A stretch of 64,000 nucleotides of DNA from Symsagittifera roscoffensis (taxonomy: Eukaryota > Xenacoelomorpha > Acoela > Convolutidae), in contig NC_087065.1 in the NCBI RefSeq assembly GCF_963678635.1, positions 21,829,480-21,893,479 on the forward strand, in the 5' to 3' direction. A program made the position numbers and the translations under genes. A model generated the notes under the pieces. The model worked only from the letters and a program-made list of their open reading frames with translations, did not search any database and was not told the origin of the DNA. Shown here piece by piece: positions 10,501 through 21,529 of the stretch; within the stretch, counting starts at the first letter, position 1, and each line of letters starts with the position of its first letter.

Positions 10501-13500
10501 GCACTGTACGTAAAACGCTAGACTCCGGCCTTAATACTAAATGCACACTGAAATCCTGGCTAACCCCGCGCTTAAAGATCGGATCAATTTTAAACGGCTT
10601 ATGAGGTTAACTTGGTTCCAGTTTGAAATTTTTATTTTTAACCTATTGGAATCGAGCATCTTACATCAAGCGCAAAGCTCACTGAATCCAACTTTAATAC
10701 CGGGGCGAAAGAGCTTTACTTTTTTTAGGGAGGGAGGTGGGGGGGGGGGTAGTTTTTTTACATTTGGTTCTAAAGATCTGCATCTACTTACCGAAAAAGG
10801 ATGATGGATATACAGTGATTGAATCTGCGTACTATTTTGCATGACTGTTTAAAGTGATGATGACTGTAGGTCCGAAACCCCCTCGTGCCCACCACTGTTC
10901 TGTGTGTAAGAAGTGTGTGTTGAGGATGGACCACCACTGTCCCTGGATTAACAACTGTGTGGGCCACTTCAACCACAAATTCTTCTTCTCCTTCCTCGTC
11001 TATCTCATCATAGGTGCACTCTACCTCGTAGCCACTGCACACTTCTACTTTAACATCCAGTTCCGATTCACAAAGGTGACTAACTTACTTCATTCATGAT
11101 CTTCACATTAAACAAGATTGTGTTCTGAACGGTTATCATTGCAGATTTGCTACTTAACAGCTAGTTGATCTACTCGGTGCCCAAAGGGTTTTTCGTTTAT
11201 TCATAATGGCAGACATGCGTATTTTGGTGTACAAAGATGATTGTTTAAAGAGTGCAAAAAGCATTGATTTTAACAATGCAGAGCGGATTTAAATCCGCCA
11301 ATGAATTGCCCGAAAACGCGCGGATCTTGGAGTTTCTCCAGGGAGAAGGGGGAATTTCAAAAATCAAAAGTCTTTTTATTTCAGGTCGGTCCAATTGTTT
11401 TTTTTGAGCTCTCTCAAAACAATATAAAGACCACATTTTGTCGACATTTTCTCCGCCGCAGGCGAAAAAAATTGAAAGTTTAACCAAAAATTGTGTAGCC
11501 CTCGCCTACCCCTCAAAGGCTCCTTTACAAAAAAATATTAGGGTCGGTCAGCATAAAACGATCCCGTAAAACAGTATCGAAAGGGGGACTGTCTAAGTGG
11601 ACAGGGTGTCAAAATCGAATCCTTGTCCACCCTTGAATCAGCTACTGCAGCGCTGTAAGTTGCTGTGTTGTTACCACATATAGCAAAAGATGGCCTGTAA
11701 GAAAAACTCAAAATAAATACTGCTGCTGCAATTAAAAGTTCGTATTTAACTCCCGAAAAAGTTCGGATTTAAAAGAATTGATAAAACAGATGAAAGCGAA
11801 GGCTCCAAAAATTTTGGAGCCTTCGCTTTCATCTGTTTTATCATTTCTTTTAACATTAAGCAAAACATCGATCGATATTTTTCTACATATATTTTGGACC
11901 AAAATATATGTCGAAAAATATCGATCGATGTTTTTCTTGATGCTCTTAGTGAGGAGTTTGCTTCAAGTTAACCTGATCAATACTGGAATTTGTGGCCTTT
12001 GACGGTAAACTTTGAACGCTAATTACAGCGCTTGAATACGCTTTTCTCCAGTGAATTCATAATTGTAATTCAAACCAGATTTTTTCACAGCCGCAACGTT
12101 GCTTAACGTGGTTTCTATGATTATCCACCATATATATATTTGTGGGCAAACTTTGGATCTTGTTAACTATCCCCCCCCCCATTGCAATAGGGGGGGGGGG
12201 GGGCGTAGTTAACAAGATCCCAACTTTTTTTCAAGAAAGAGTCTTTAGATTTGCTTTTGAGAGCTCAAAAAAACAAAAGGTCGATAAAATCATAGATACA
12301 ACCTCTCCGACTTGTTACATGGTCTTAAGTGCTCCCAGCCACATATGATAGAACAGCCACTACAAAATCATGACCATGGGGAAGCTTTAGGCTCGCCATT
12401 AAAAGCTTGTTATTCCGACCATTGAAAATTATGATCACAAATCATGATCGATACCACAAATAATGATCGGACTGGGTTGAGTGATATATCATATTAAAAG
12501 CCTTTCAATCGTCGAACCACTTTAAAAATTCCAAAATTTTTTCTTGTGTCGAGAAAAACCGGTTTGAAGTCTTTGATTTTTTGTCTTATAAAATTTTTTT
12601 GTCCAATTTGCCTAGATTACTATGACTGTCTAATATGCCTAAATTATATTTTTACATCAGATCCTTTCATCACACCAAGCAGTAAAAACTACCTCAATTT
12701 TTTTAAACTAGTTTTCTTTTCTAAACTAATTTTTTTTTCTAAATTAGTTTACTTAAAGATTCTGGTCGGAATAATGGTACTTGCACAGTAACCGGCTATC
12801 CTTGTTCTCATTTTTTGATAGTTGTATCAACCATTTGGAAAAGAGGGAGGAACTTTGTATTCGCGTGTGTTTTAGTTTTTTTTGTTTTCCACACAAAATC
12901 AGGTACCACAAATAATCATCGGAATAGGTCGATTGATGTATCCTATTAAAGCCCTTTCAGTCGAGATACGAACATTAAAAATTGTTTAAAACTTGGCCCA
13001 GTATCAAGAAAAACAGCTTTAGAGCGAGTAAAGCGAGCGAGCAGAGTAACAATAACATTTTTCAATAGCTTTATAGCTTACAATAGCCTAATTTAACATG
13101 GTTTTACTCGAGTAGAAAATTTTTTTTGAGTTTTTAGCGCTTTTTTGGAATCAAAAACTTCAAAATTCAAGAAACTGCGAAAACAAAATTGACTGTAGAA
13201 TTTTGCTAAGCTCTGGTTTTTCGTTCAGATGCTTTTATCGCACCAAGCAGAAAAAATGAAACTAATTTGAAAAAAACTTGTATTTTTTAAATCTATGGTC
13301 AGAACATTCTGTGCTAATTGCACTGTAACCTGCTATCCTTGTTATTTTTGGGATCTCTTTTACTATTTCTCACCCTTAAGGAAATATTTCACTGATTAAG
13401 ATTTTGTGAATGTTTTACCTTTTAACGAAACTCGTCACCACCCCCCCCCCCCCCCCCCCGCCCCCCTTCGCAAAAGGGGGATAGTCAGAGATCACTAAAA

Positions 13501-16208
13501 AAAGTTCACTAAACCAAGGCTTTAAAAATGTGACCATCTCATTGGTTTGTATTTTTGATAAGATGGTTTCCTTGCGGTGTTGTTTAAGTAAAAAATCAAG
13601 ATAGTCTTTCTAGCCGCCAGTTTTCGTCATCATGTACATGGACGCTCTTCCAACTCAAAAGAGACTGTCGGCCCATTTTGACAAAGAACACGAAAATATT
13701 GGCAGAACTGTAGTAAGCACAACATTGTCTATTGAAAACGATAATAGCTCCCTTCTTTACTTTTTCTGTTTGTACATTCTATCTTTTGGGTGTTCATGAA
13801 ATGATGCAGGGGTGTTGTGATATTGTGTGATCGATATAGAGAGATCAGTTTTGATACCTGTGAAATTTGGGACAAATGTCATGACTTCGAACTTGGAGCG
13901 AATGATGAGGGCGTATAGCTAGGATTTCATAAACTAGATAATTTATCATAGATTTAATTGTGGTTTCTGCGATTTGCAGTGATTCTAGGGAAAGCTATCC
14001 AGCCTGTCTAAGCATAGTCCGTTTCTTTTATTATTTTGTTAGTTTGATGGTTTTGGTAGGAAGTTGTTGTGTGATCTAGTTGTTTGCATGCAGTGATGTA
14101 ACACTGATATTTGAGGTAAATAGGACAGGCAATCATACCACCAAGATAGCGACCAGTTGGTTGGGTTAGAAAACAATTTCAGTACTGATAATTATGTTTT
14201 TGACATACCAACATAAACGGGACCCTGCACAAGCCTTACGTGCATCAGAAGACATTAAAGTGACATCGTTGTAAATATACAGGTAGTCTAAGGAACAATC
14301 CGACACGGGGGACCAGCCTATTAGCATCTGTGTCGATTAGCATGCTCATGTAAAGGCATGTAGTTCGAAGAATCGCTATTTCAGTTTTTGTATAATCAAA
14401 TTTGCATATTTTATTAGCGTGCAATTGAAATGTTCATTTCCTTAACAAATCTAGTGGTTTTTGAAACTATCTGAAAATTCAGGCTAATTTGTTTTTCATC
14501 TGGATGCACACCCAATTTAAACAATTATCGCATGCTAATAAGCACACATGCTAATTGCTACACCCTCATCCGACACGCTGTTCTTGTTTGTACGGTTTTT
14601 GTTGAAATATTTCAGTTTTTAGCAAAAACGTTTTCAGAAACTTTGGTCTTTTCGGTACATCGTTACCTGAAAAGGTGGTATTTTTCCCGTTCCTTTTTTT
14701 CTCCAGATTGTGGTTAATGAGCATAGGTTAATATGAGCATAGGAAAAAAAACAGAATGAAGTATAGGCATGATGTATTGATGTTTACCTGATTATTCAGA
14801 GGAGCCTAGAAATGTCCATTATCGAAATGACTTATGGCGTCAATTAAAGTGGACAGTGTTTATTTCTTAAAATAAATATTGGAGATAACTAAAATGATTG
14901 AATAATTAGTATAATGAGAATTGACTCAATATTTCGAATCTCTGATCATTTTGCGACAGAGAAGATGCGAACTGGCGCACGGATACCTTATTGTGATAGA
15001 AAAAAAAACGATAGTCCTACTCTTCTCAAAGTTACAGCTTGCGAACGCTACGATCTCCTGCCTTGTTCCATTTTTGTCAGTTTATTAACTTGGTTGATGC
15101 CATTTTTTTCGAAATACGGTCGCTTGTAGGCTTAGTTGACTAATTTGAGACCAAGTGATTATCCATAGTTACTTTAATTACCGGCGTCACTATTCTTTTT
15201 TATCCTTATTCTGAACAACCATATCAACCATACTATAACCAGGAAAACAATCTAGAACAAAAAAATTGACAGAGTCAAGGTCGAAATTATGAAGGAGGAC
15301 GCAACTGTTTTCGCTCAAAGTTCCTTTTGCTCTCAAACCTCATTGAATGATGCAATAACACCAGAATAAACTAGTTCATCATAAATGTTATTTCCGACCA
15401 TTGAGGTTCTTAATTGCAGGCCCTTCGTATCTTCCGTCGTCGGGAGCTGCTGTCACATGACTGGTACCACTCGGCCATCTCTCTCCACTTCGGGCTGGCC
15501 TTCATCTCTCTCCTCCCAGTGGGGTTCCTGTTTCTCCAGCAGGCCAAACTGCTCTTCTTTGGGGAGACAGTAATAGAACAGTACACTAACATCAGAGATA
15601 GACAGAGGTGCAAGGAACAGAAAATCGTAAGTACCTATTCAGTTGCATTCGATCGGTCGATTCAGTCAATGGGTTCCTTCCTTTTTTGGATCCGAGGGTG
15701 CCAAGTGCTGCCGCGATTTAACTCCATTGTGTCACTGAAGAATTAATGAACCAATGATTACGCGAGTGCTTATATAAACATAATTGTATCTTTTTAGATA
15801 GTAGATTGTGTCTTGCTAAACCTGAGGATTTGTTGTTTAAAAAAGCAAATTCTTTCTTTTGTCCCTCACTTTTTTTGTGGATTACGGCTGAGGGTGCGAA
15901 AAAAAAATGTTTTTTTTTTATGATTGATATTTCAGCAATTTCGCAATATTTATGACTACGGCTGGAGGAACAACATTTTCCTAATGTACGGGGTCACTCA
16001 GGCAGAATATGAGAAGGACTGGTCATTCCTCAGGGTATTTCTGCTCCCAAACAGTCGAAATCCCATCGGGGACGGACTCTCCTGGTTCCCTCCAGACTCT
16101 CCTCTGGCTAAACGGAGTTGCCCTCCAAAAAATAGTATTATGTCACAACATTCCATATCCAGGGTATCTGAACAGAATTCACAGATGGCGCAAGTTGTTG
16201 TCATGTAA
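7584..16208 (+). CDS. ZDHHC16: DHHC palmitoyltransferase ZDHHC16
   Basis: Five exons, 7584-7727, 10045-10288, 10870-11075, 15420-15626 and 15936-16208, join in frame to 357 codons (human ZDHHC16: 377). It S-acylates cysteines on membrane proteins in the ER/Golgi. The cysteine-rich domain (about 125-177) has CKRCI, PKPPRAHHCSVCKKCVLRMD, the DHHC tetrad at 150-153 and PWINNCVGHFNHKFF. Membrane segments lie near 49-72, 82-100, 166-188 and 216-240. After the fourth comes GETVIE (246-251), matching GETSIE in human ZDHHC16. The C-terminus has LLPNSRNPIGDGLSW, matching LLPSSHLPHGNGMSW, which separates it from other DHHC enzymes. Splice phases 0/1/0/0 agree throughout. The start is the first ATG in the frame. 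The human N-terminus is about 25 residues longer, so another upstream exon is conceivable. Introns carry RNase P RNA, a MITE and hairpins. Confidence 0.95.
7893..8220. mobile_element. MITE with ~38-bp terminal inverted repeats
   Basis: The left end, AATAAGCAGAATGGGTCGAG then CAGAAAAACAGAAAAATAT, is repeated in inverse orientation at 8,163-8,220. The right arm carries a 15-bp internal duplication (CTTGGACCATTCTG-like). The 328-bp AT-rich interior has no open frame. Structure fits a non-autonomous DNA transposon in ZDHHC16 intron 1. The superfamily is not assigned because no target duplication is obvious. Confidence 0.7.
8924..9214 (+). ncRNA. RPPH1: Nuclear RNase P RNA (H1 RNA homologue)
   Basis: RNase P RNA is the catalytic subunit that trims tRNA 5' leaders. 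The ends pair perfectly: TGTGGAGA (8924-8931) with TCTCCACA (9207-9214) forms P1. TCGGAGCA/TGCTCCGA (8944-8951/8974-8981), with an inner AGGC/GCCT, gives a P3 arm. Conserved region I reads GGAAGGTCTG (8982-8991), identical to human H1 RNA. Region V reads CAGACTACTC (9195-9204), also identical. They pair as P4 (GTCTGG/CCAGAC). TTGGCTGAGG (9108-9117) matches region IV (AATGGCTGAGG in human). GTGTTA/TAACAC (9167-9185) makes a P19-like hairpin. Length (291) is near the family's 300-340. T-runs follow. GC content is well above the surroundings. RNase MRP RNA is less likely because regions I and V match P, not MRP. It sits on the sense strand of ZDHHC16 intron 1. Human motifs are from memory, not a search. 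Confidence 0.88.
9224..9241 (+). terminator. Pol III terminator of RNase P RNA
   Basis: TTTT at 9224-9227 and TTTTTT at about 9236-9241 follow the P1 3' strand by 10 and 22 bases, as expected for a pol III transcript. Confidence 0.6.
9261..9493 (+). pseudogene. 5'-truncated tandem copy of RNase P RNA
   Basis: A direct repeat of 8982 onward at an offset of 279 bp, continuing through the T-runs to about 9,528. By eye it differs from the parent by one base in the RNA region (CTGCAACTGCC versus CTGCCACTGCC), so the duplication is recent. It begins exactly at conserved region I. It therefore lacks the 5' strand of P1, P2 and the whole P3 arm, and has no upstream promoter of its own. It cannot fold as RNase P RNA and is best called a pseudogene, unless read-through from the first copy is used. 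Confidence 0.85.
11771..11851. repeat. Near-perfect 40-bp-arm hairpin, first of a pair
   Basis: An inverted repeat centred on 11811, with arms of about 40 bases and a single mismatch (core GGCTCCAAAA/TTTTGGAGCC, outer TGATAAAACAGATG/CATCTGTTTTATCA). Essentially no loop. Lies in ZDHHC16 intron 3. Confidence 0.9.
11862..11934. repeat. Near-perfect 36-bp-arm hairpin, second of a pair
   Basis: An inverted repeat centred on 11898, arms of about 36 bases, one mismatch (AACATCGATCGATATTTTTC against its complement), beginning 10 bases after the previous hairpin. Confidence 0.9.
12155..12220. repeat. Hairpin with C-run and G-run arms
   Basis: GGATCTTGTTAACTA (12155-12169) pairs with TAGTTAACAAGATCC (12206-12220). 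Inside, a run of 10 C faces a run of 14 G across the loop ATTGCAAT. Other C/G runs in this gene's introns: C14 at 10474-10487, G11 at 10739-10749, C19 at 13441-13459, and CCCCCC/GGGG near 9,790-9,815. Confidence 0.85.
12400..13345 (+). repeat. Two family D elements in tandem
   Basis: First copy about 12,400-12,808, second about 12,818-13,345. Each runs from a GGTCGGA/ACCATTTGGAAAAG-type start through TATATCATATTAAAAGCC, GTCGAGAAAAACCGG and CATCACACCAAGCAG, to the 3' block GGTCAGAACATTCTGTGCTA then GCAACCGGCTATCCTTGTT. The second begins where the first ends. The second copy also carries a GCGAGTAAAGCGAGCGAGC block seen again near 55,672. No coding capacity. Confidence 0.65.
13441..13466. repeat. 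Poly-C tract (19 C, then G and 6 C)
   Basis: A long homopolymer tract in ZDHHC16 intron 3, followed within 15 bases by GGGGG. Length may be unstable between individuals or sequencing runs. Confidence 0.9.
14250..15843. repeat. Segmental duplication, parental copy with ZDHHC16 exon 4
   Basis: Matches 17,019-18,281 almost throughout, from ACATTAAAGTGACATCGT to CCTGAGGATTTGTTGTTTAAA. Includes the acceptor, all of exon 4 and its donor. About 300 bp (near 14,960-15,290) are absent from the other copy. Treated as parental because its exon keeps the frame and splices onward to exon 5. Confidence 0.85.
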
Positions 16209-17018
16209 AATTTTCGCCCTTGTACCAATTTGAGAAACAGGTGTCCTGAATTTCCACAATCGCGGGAGGAAGGTGTTCAAGTTGTTAGTGAGTAACTGTT
16301 TTTGTTTGTTTTTCTTTCTCTGCCCGTTCTAATAAAATTTATAAGAGAATCAATTTCAGGTTTTGCCCGCGATTGTTGAAATTCACCCGATGTGCTTATT
16401 TATAAATTTCTAACGCCGTCTGCCAACTTCTTTGTTTCGTCTTCATGCGGTCATATATGTATGTTTTGACTAATTCCTTTTTGTTTATCGCGACAATTAT
16501 TCTTATATATTGAAATTAGATTTTTTAGTTGAATAAAACTTTGATAGCAGTCTCTGAGTTGCTTATTTATCGTGCGAAAGCAATTTGTGTTTCGCGTGAC
16601 AGTAAAGTTTGCAATGAGGCTGAGACAATGAAGATGCTCGAATTTTTTCAAACGATTTCGTTAAACGGATTTTAAAATGTTTTTAAATTGCTCATAATTA
16701 AAACCTTTTTCTGCGTCGTTGATCCAGTATTAATGGAACCCGTGCAAAACTAATGTCATTAGTTACATCGAAATAAAATTTCCTGCGGCAAAAAAACGTA
16801 TGGATTTTGTTTTTACACAGATAGTTTGGATAAATTTTGTAGGATGTCCTTCAGAAATGTTAAGAAAACAAAAATTTCAACAACACGCTTTTGCTTTGGT
16901 CGAAAATTATGAAGAGGTCGATCTCAATTTCGAAGAATCAACTCGAGACTAACTGTAAAAGTATTGTGGGCATTGATTGCCGGCATACATAACTGGCACT
17001 ATTTTGCAGGCAAGTGAC
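16209..17018. other. 3' flank of ZDHHC16
   Basis: AT-rich sequence after the ZDHHC16 stop. AATAAAATTTATAAGAG near 16,331 contains AATAAA, a candidate polyadenylation signal about 120 bases past the stop. Nothing else recognised before the duplication begins. Confidence 0.45.
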
Positions 17019-18281
17019 ATATTAAAGTGACATCGTCGTAAATATACAGGTAGTCTAAGGAACAATCCGACACGGGGACCAGCCTATTAGCATGTGTGTC
17101 GATTAGCATGCCCATGTAAAGCCATGTAGGTTGAAGAATCGCTATTTCAATTTTGTATAATCAAATTTGCAAATTTCATTAGCGTGCAATTGAAATGTTC
17201 ATTTCCTTAACAAATCTAGTGGTTTTTGAAACTATCTGAAAATTTAGGCTAGTTTGTTTTTGATCTGGATGAACACCCAATTCAAACAATTATCGCATGC
17301 TAATAGGCACACATGCTAATTGCTTTACCCTCATCTGACACTACCCTTCGTGCTGCTGTTTGCACGGTTTTTGGTCGAAATTTTTCAGTTTTTAGCAAAA
17401 AAGTTTTCATAAACTTTGCTCTTTTCGGTACATCGTTACCTGAAAAGGTGGCATTTTTCCCGTTCCAGTTTTTTTCCAGTGGTTCATGAGCATAGGTAAA
17501 TTGCTCGGAATAGAAACAGAATAAAGTATAGTCACGATGTATTGATGTTAACCTGATCATTCAGAGGAGCCTAGAAGTTTCCATTATCGAAATGACTAAT
17601 GGCGTCAATTAAAGTGTACAGTGTTTTTTTCTTAAAATAAATATTGGAGTTGATTAAAACAATTGAATATTTAGTATAATGAGAATTGACTCAATCTTTC
17701 GATTCTCTGATCATTTTGCAACGGTAGTGTTAGCTGCCTACTCACGCAACGGTTTTCTCTCAAAGTTCCTTTGCTCTCAAAACTCATTGAATGATGCAAT
17801 AATACCAGAATAAACTAGTTCATCATAAATGTTATTTCCGACCATTGAGGTTCTTAATTGCAGGCGCTTCGTATCTCCCGTCGTCGGGGGCTGTTGTATC
17901 GTGACTTGTACCACTCGGCCATCTCTCCACTTCGGGCTGGCTTTCATCTCTCCTCCCAGTGGGGTTCCTGTTTCTCCAGCAGGCCAAACTGCTCTTCTTT
18001 GGGGAGACAGTAATAGAACAGTACACTAACATCAGAGATAGACAGAGGTGCAAGGAACAGAAAATCGTAAGTACCTATTCAGTTGCATTCGATCGGCCGA
18101 TTCAGTCAATGGGTTCCTTCCTTTTTTGGATCCGAGTGTGCCAAATGTTGCCGCGATTAAACTCCATTGTGTCACTGAAGAAATAATGAACCAATGATAA
18201 CACGAGTGTTTATACAAACATAATTATATCGTTAGATCATGGAGTGTATCTTGGCAAACCTGAGGATTTGTTGTTTAAAAT
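17019..18281. repeat. Segmental duplication, second copy
   Basis: Direct-repeat copy of 14,250-15,843, about 2.77 kb downstream and beyond the ZDHHC16 stop codon. Shorter by about 330 bp, mostly one internal deletion. Identity looks high but not near-perfect (many single-base differences), so the event is not very recent. Confidence 0.85.
17864..18066 (+). pseudogene. Dead duplicate of ZDHHC16 exon 4
   Basis: Copy of exon 4 with acceptor (TTGCAG) and donor (GTAAGT) kept. It is 203 bp against 207 in the parent. Two separate 2-bp losses in TC repeats (CATCTCTCTCC to CATCTCTCC, and CATCTCTCTCCTCC to CATCTCTCCTCC) shift the frame, and the early codons also carry missense changes (Phe to Ser, Glu to Gly). 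It lies 3' of the terminal exon, so it is not expected in the normal mRNA. Confidence 0.85.
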
Positions 18282-18359
18282 AAATAAACCACTGATTAAA
18301 ACACCAGAGAAACTGTGCTCGAGCAATTGTTCATGTTTGTATACCTCATCTAAAATGAA

Positions 18360-21300
18360 GCCTCAAGAGCGCAGCAAAAAAGCAGTTTTAAGCTTAAACC
18401 AACATTAAACAAAAAGCCACTCGGGCAAAGCAAGTGATTCAAAAAAGAACGTACGCCAATACTAGAAGAGGAGAGAACTAACAGTCCTGAGGCTGATGAG
18501 ATGCTCCAGGAGGACGACTGATGCAACAGACTGCACACAAAACAAGCTACGCACATCACGGGTAATATCACCTGCGTCAGTGGTCTATTCAGCATTGAAC
18601 ATTTTAAGACTTGAAATTAAACAACTGAACACAACACAAAACAAATTGTGTGCGAGCGCATGCACGTTATGCCTACCCCTCTTTGCTAAAATGAAGCCTC
18701 AAGACTACAGCAAAAAATCAATCTTAACCTTAAAACCAAATGAAACAAAAACTTTTCTGGCTAAGCAAGCAACGCAAAAAATAACCTAACCCGTTCCAGG
18801 GGAGGGGAAAACATACTCACGTGAGGCTGAAGATACGTTCAACAAGGATGACTGCTGAATCAGACAGCACATAGAACCAGCTCATCACAGCGAGGATAAT
18901 TTTAACTGCGCCAGTGGGCTAAACAGTATAAGAAATAATAATGCATCAAAAAAAATCAGTGAACACAGCACAAGATATATTGTGCGCGAACAAATGCACA
19001 TTATGCCTTCCCTCTCAGCTAAATTGAAACCCAAAGAGCGCAGCAAAAAAAGCATTCTCAAACTGAAACTCTAACTTTAAAGATAAATTTCTTAACTAGG
19101 ATTGCTTTTGTTTACGCTTGCTATTAACAAGCGTTATCAAACTGGAATATAGACTTTTTTCTAGTTAACATTTAGTTTGACAAAGTCGGTTGAATCACTT
19201 GCTGGCTATGCAGCTAACTTTTTTCACCACTGTTCTCAACATCCTCCAGGTTACCTCCTCCTTGGCCTGGAAGTAAATCAGTTGCCTTTGTACCCTAAGG
19301 TCTTGGTTCGAGTCGTAGCCTTGTTTTTTTTTCAGTAACAAGGAAATTGAAAAAAATTTCCGAGAAAAATGAATTGTTGGGTTTTCATTTGTTCGATCAA
19401 GTTTTATCGGCTACATTGTCACAACGGATTTTGTATGTGCTGTAGACAATTTTTATCGTAGTTGCAAGTGCAAGTGTTGTCCATTCTAATTTCAGAGCGG
19501 AACTTAAAAGGTTTTTTTTAAAAAAATTTCCCGAATTTTTTTTTTCGGTTCAGTTGTTGTCTGCTCAAAGATTGTGGGCTTAGTTGCCACATAAATTTTT
19601 TTTTCTGTAAGCAACTTTCATTGTGGTCGCAAGCGCATGTGCTGCTTATTCTAATTTCAATGGGGACTGGAATGAACACCTATCGAGAAATATGAAAGTT
19701 TATGTGACCTTTTTTTTTCAAAAGTTCTTTCGGCTTTAAATATTATCTTTGAAAATAACAGACAATTGAATTTTTAAACAGCAACAACGGAGCAACATTT
19801 ACGAAAAGAAACAAAGCCGAAAATTTTTGAGCATACACAAATTGAGTCGGAAAAAATATGATTTTATAAATAGGAAGTTTAAAGTACCACCTTGAACAAT
19901 AATGGACAACACTTGCACTTGAAACTACAATGATTTTTGATTACCGCACACTAAAAATCAGTGATGTGGCAACTAAGCCAACAATCTTTGAGCTTAAATC
20001 ACTTGAACCGGAAAACTATTTTACAAAAAGAAGTTTAAAGTCCCACCTTAAACAACAATGAACAAATTGCCACAACCGATTTTGCTCATGCTGTAGATAA
20101 TTTTCATTGTAAATGCAAGTGCAAGTGTTGTTCTTTCTAGTTTCAAGGTGGACTTGAAAATTTTTTAAAAAATCAAAAAATCATTTTTTGGTTCAAGTGG
20201 TTTTAGCTCAAAGATTGTTGGCGTAGTTGCCACAATCCAATCACTGACTTATCTTGTGCTATTAAAAACTTTCCTTGCATTTGCAAGTGCAAGTTTTGTT
20301 CATTCTAGTTTCAAAGGAGACTTGAAAGATTTTTTAAAAAATCAAAAAAAAAATTTTTTTTTTCCAAGTGTTGGCTTCAACTGTTGGCTCGAAGATTGTT
20401 GGCTTAGTTGCCACAATCACAAAATCGCTTAAAATGAAGCCTCAAGAGAGCAGCAAAAAGCCTTCTTAACCTTAAACCCACATTAAACAAAAAACTACTC
20501 GGGCTAAGCAAACAACGCAAAAACGAATCTAAGCCAATACTAGGGGAGGAGAGAGCTTACACTCCTGAGGCTGATGAGATGCTCCAGGATAACGACTGCT
20601 GCATCATACATCACATACAGATCAAGCTACCTACAGCATGAACGTTTTCAACTGCGCTACGGGCTTAAATGTCTTTAAAAATTGAAAATTATCAAAATAA
20701 ACCAACAAACACCTTTCTTGACAAACTGTGCGCAAGCAAATGAATTTTTTGTCTACTCCCTTAGCTTAATGGAGGCGTCAAGAGCGCAGCAAAACAGAAA
20801 AAAAAACCTTCAAATCAAACTAACCAAAAAGCCACTTGGCATGAGCAAGCAACGCAAAGCCAGCACTAGGGGAGGGTAAACATACACAGCTGAGGCTGAA
20901 GAAATGCTGCAGGAGGGCAACTGATGTATCGGACAGCACACACAGAACCAGCTACGCAGAGCAAGGATTTTTTCAACTGCACCAGTTGCCTAAACAGCAT
21001 TAAAAGAAGCTTCAAGACTGCAGCAAAAAGCAATCTTAACCTTAAAACGAAACAAAACAAAACTTCTCACTCTGGCTAAGCCAACAACGCGAAAAAGAAC
21101 CTAAACTAGCTTTAGGGTAGGGAAAAACATACACAACTGAGATTGAAGAGATGCTCTAGGAGGACGATTGCTGCATCAGATAGAATACACAGAACCAGCT
21201 ACGCACAGCGAGGACATTTTCAACTGCGCCAGTCGCCTAAACAGCATTAAAAAGCTAAAACCCATTAAAATAAGCCCTGAACACAACGCAAAAGAAACCG

Positions 21301-21500
21301 TGCGCGAACAGATGCACATTATGCTTATCTCTCAGCTAAATTGATGCCTCAAGAGCACATCAAAATAGAAACCGTCAACTAAAATCCAAATTTAACTAAA
21401 GGCCATTTGGGCTAAGCAAGCAATGGAAAAAACAGCCTAACTCAGTGCTAGGGGAGGGGCAATTATACACAGCTGAGGCTAAAAATTCGCTCCAAAGGGT
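18360..21500. repeat. ~335-bp satellite array, interrupted
   Basis: Units restart at AAGCCTCAAGAGCGCAGC-like blocks near 18,361, 18,695, 19,030, 20,441, 20,766, 21,010 and 21,346. Further landmarks in each unit are CCAATACTAGGGGAGG, GAGGCTGATGAGATGCTCCA, GGACGACTGCTGCATC and GAACCAGCTACGCACAGC. Spacing is 325-336 bp in complete units. The middle is broken by about 1.35 kb of different sequence (19,090-20,430). The satellite strand shown has few T-rich stretches, so it contrasts with the rest of the window. Short open frames in it are not conserved between copies. Confidence 0.85.
19090..20430. repeat. Family G repeats in both orientations inside the satellite
   Basis: A unit of about 170-190 bp with GGCTTAGTTGCCACA, GCTGTAGACAATTTTCATTG and GCAAGTGCAAGTGTTGTTC, seen near 19,415, 19,585, 20,070 and 20,225 in one orientation and near 19,880-20,060 in the other. 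Opposed copies could fold into a long hairpin. A tRNA-like relic with a B-box-like GGTTCGAGTC lies at about 19,258-19,325. Confidence 0.65.
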
Positions 21501-21529
21501 GACTGCTGCTTATTTTTACATTTTCACAT

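Noticed and set aside
18350-18789. Open frames in the 335-bp satellite
   Set aside because: Frames are not kept between units, and composition follows the repeat.
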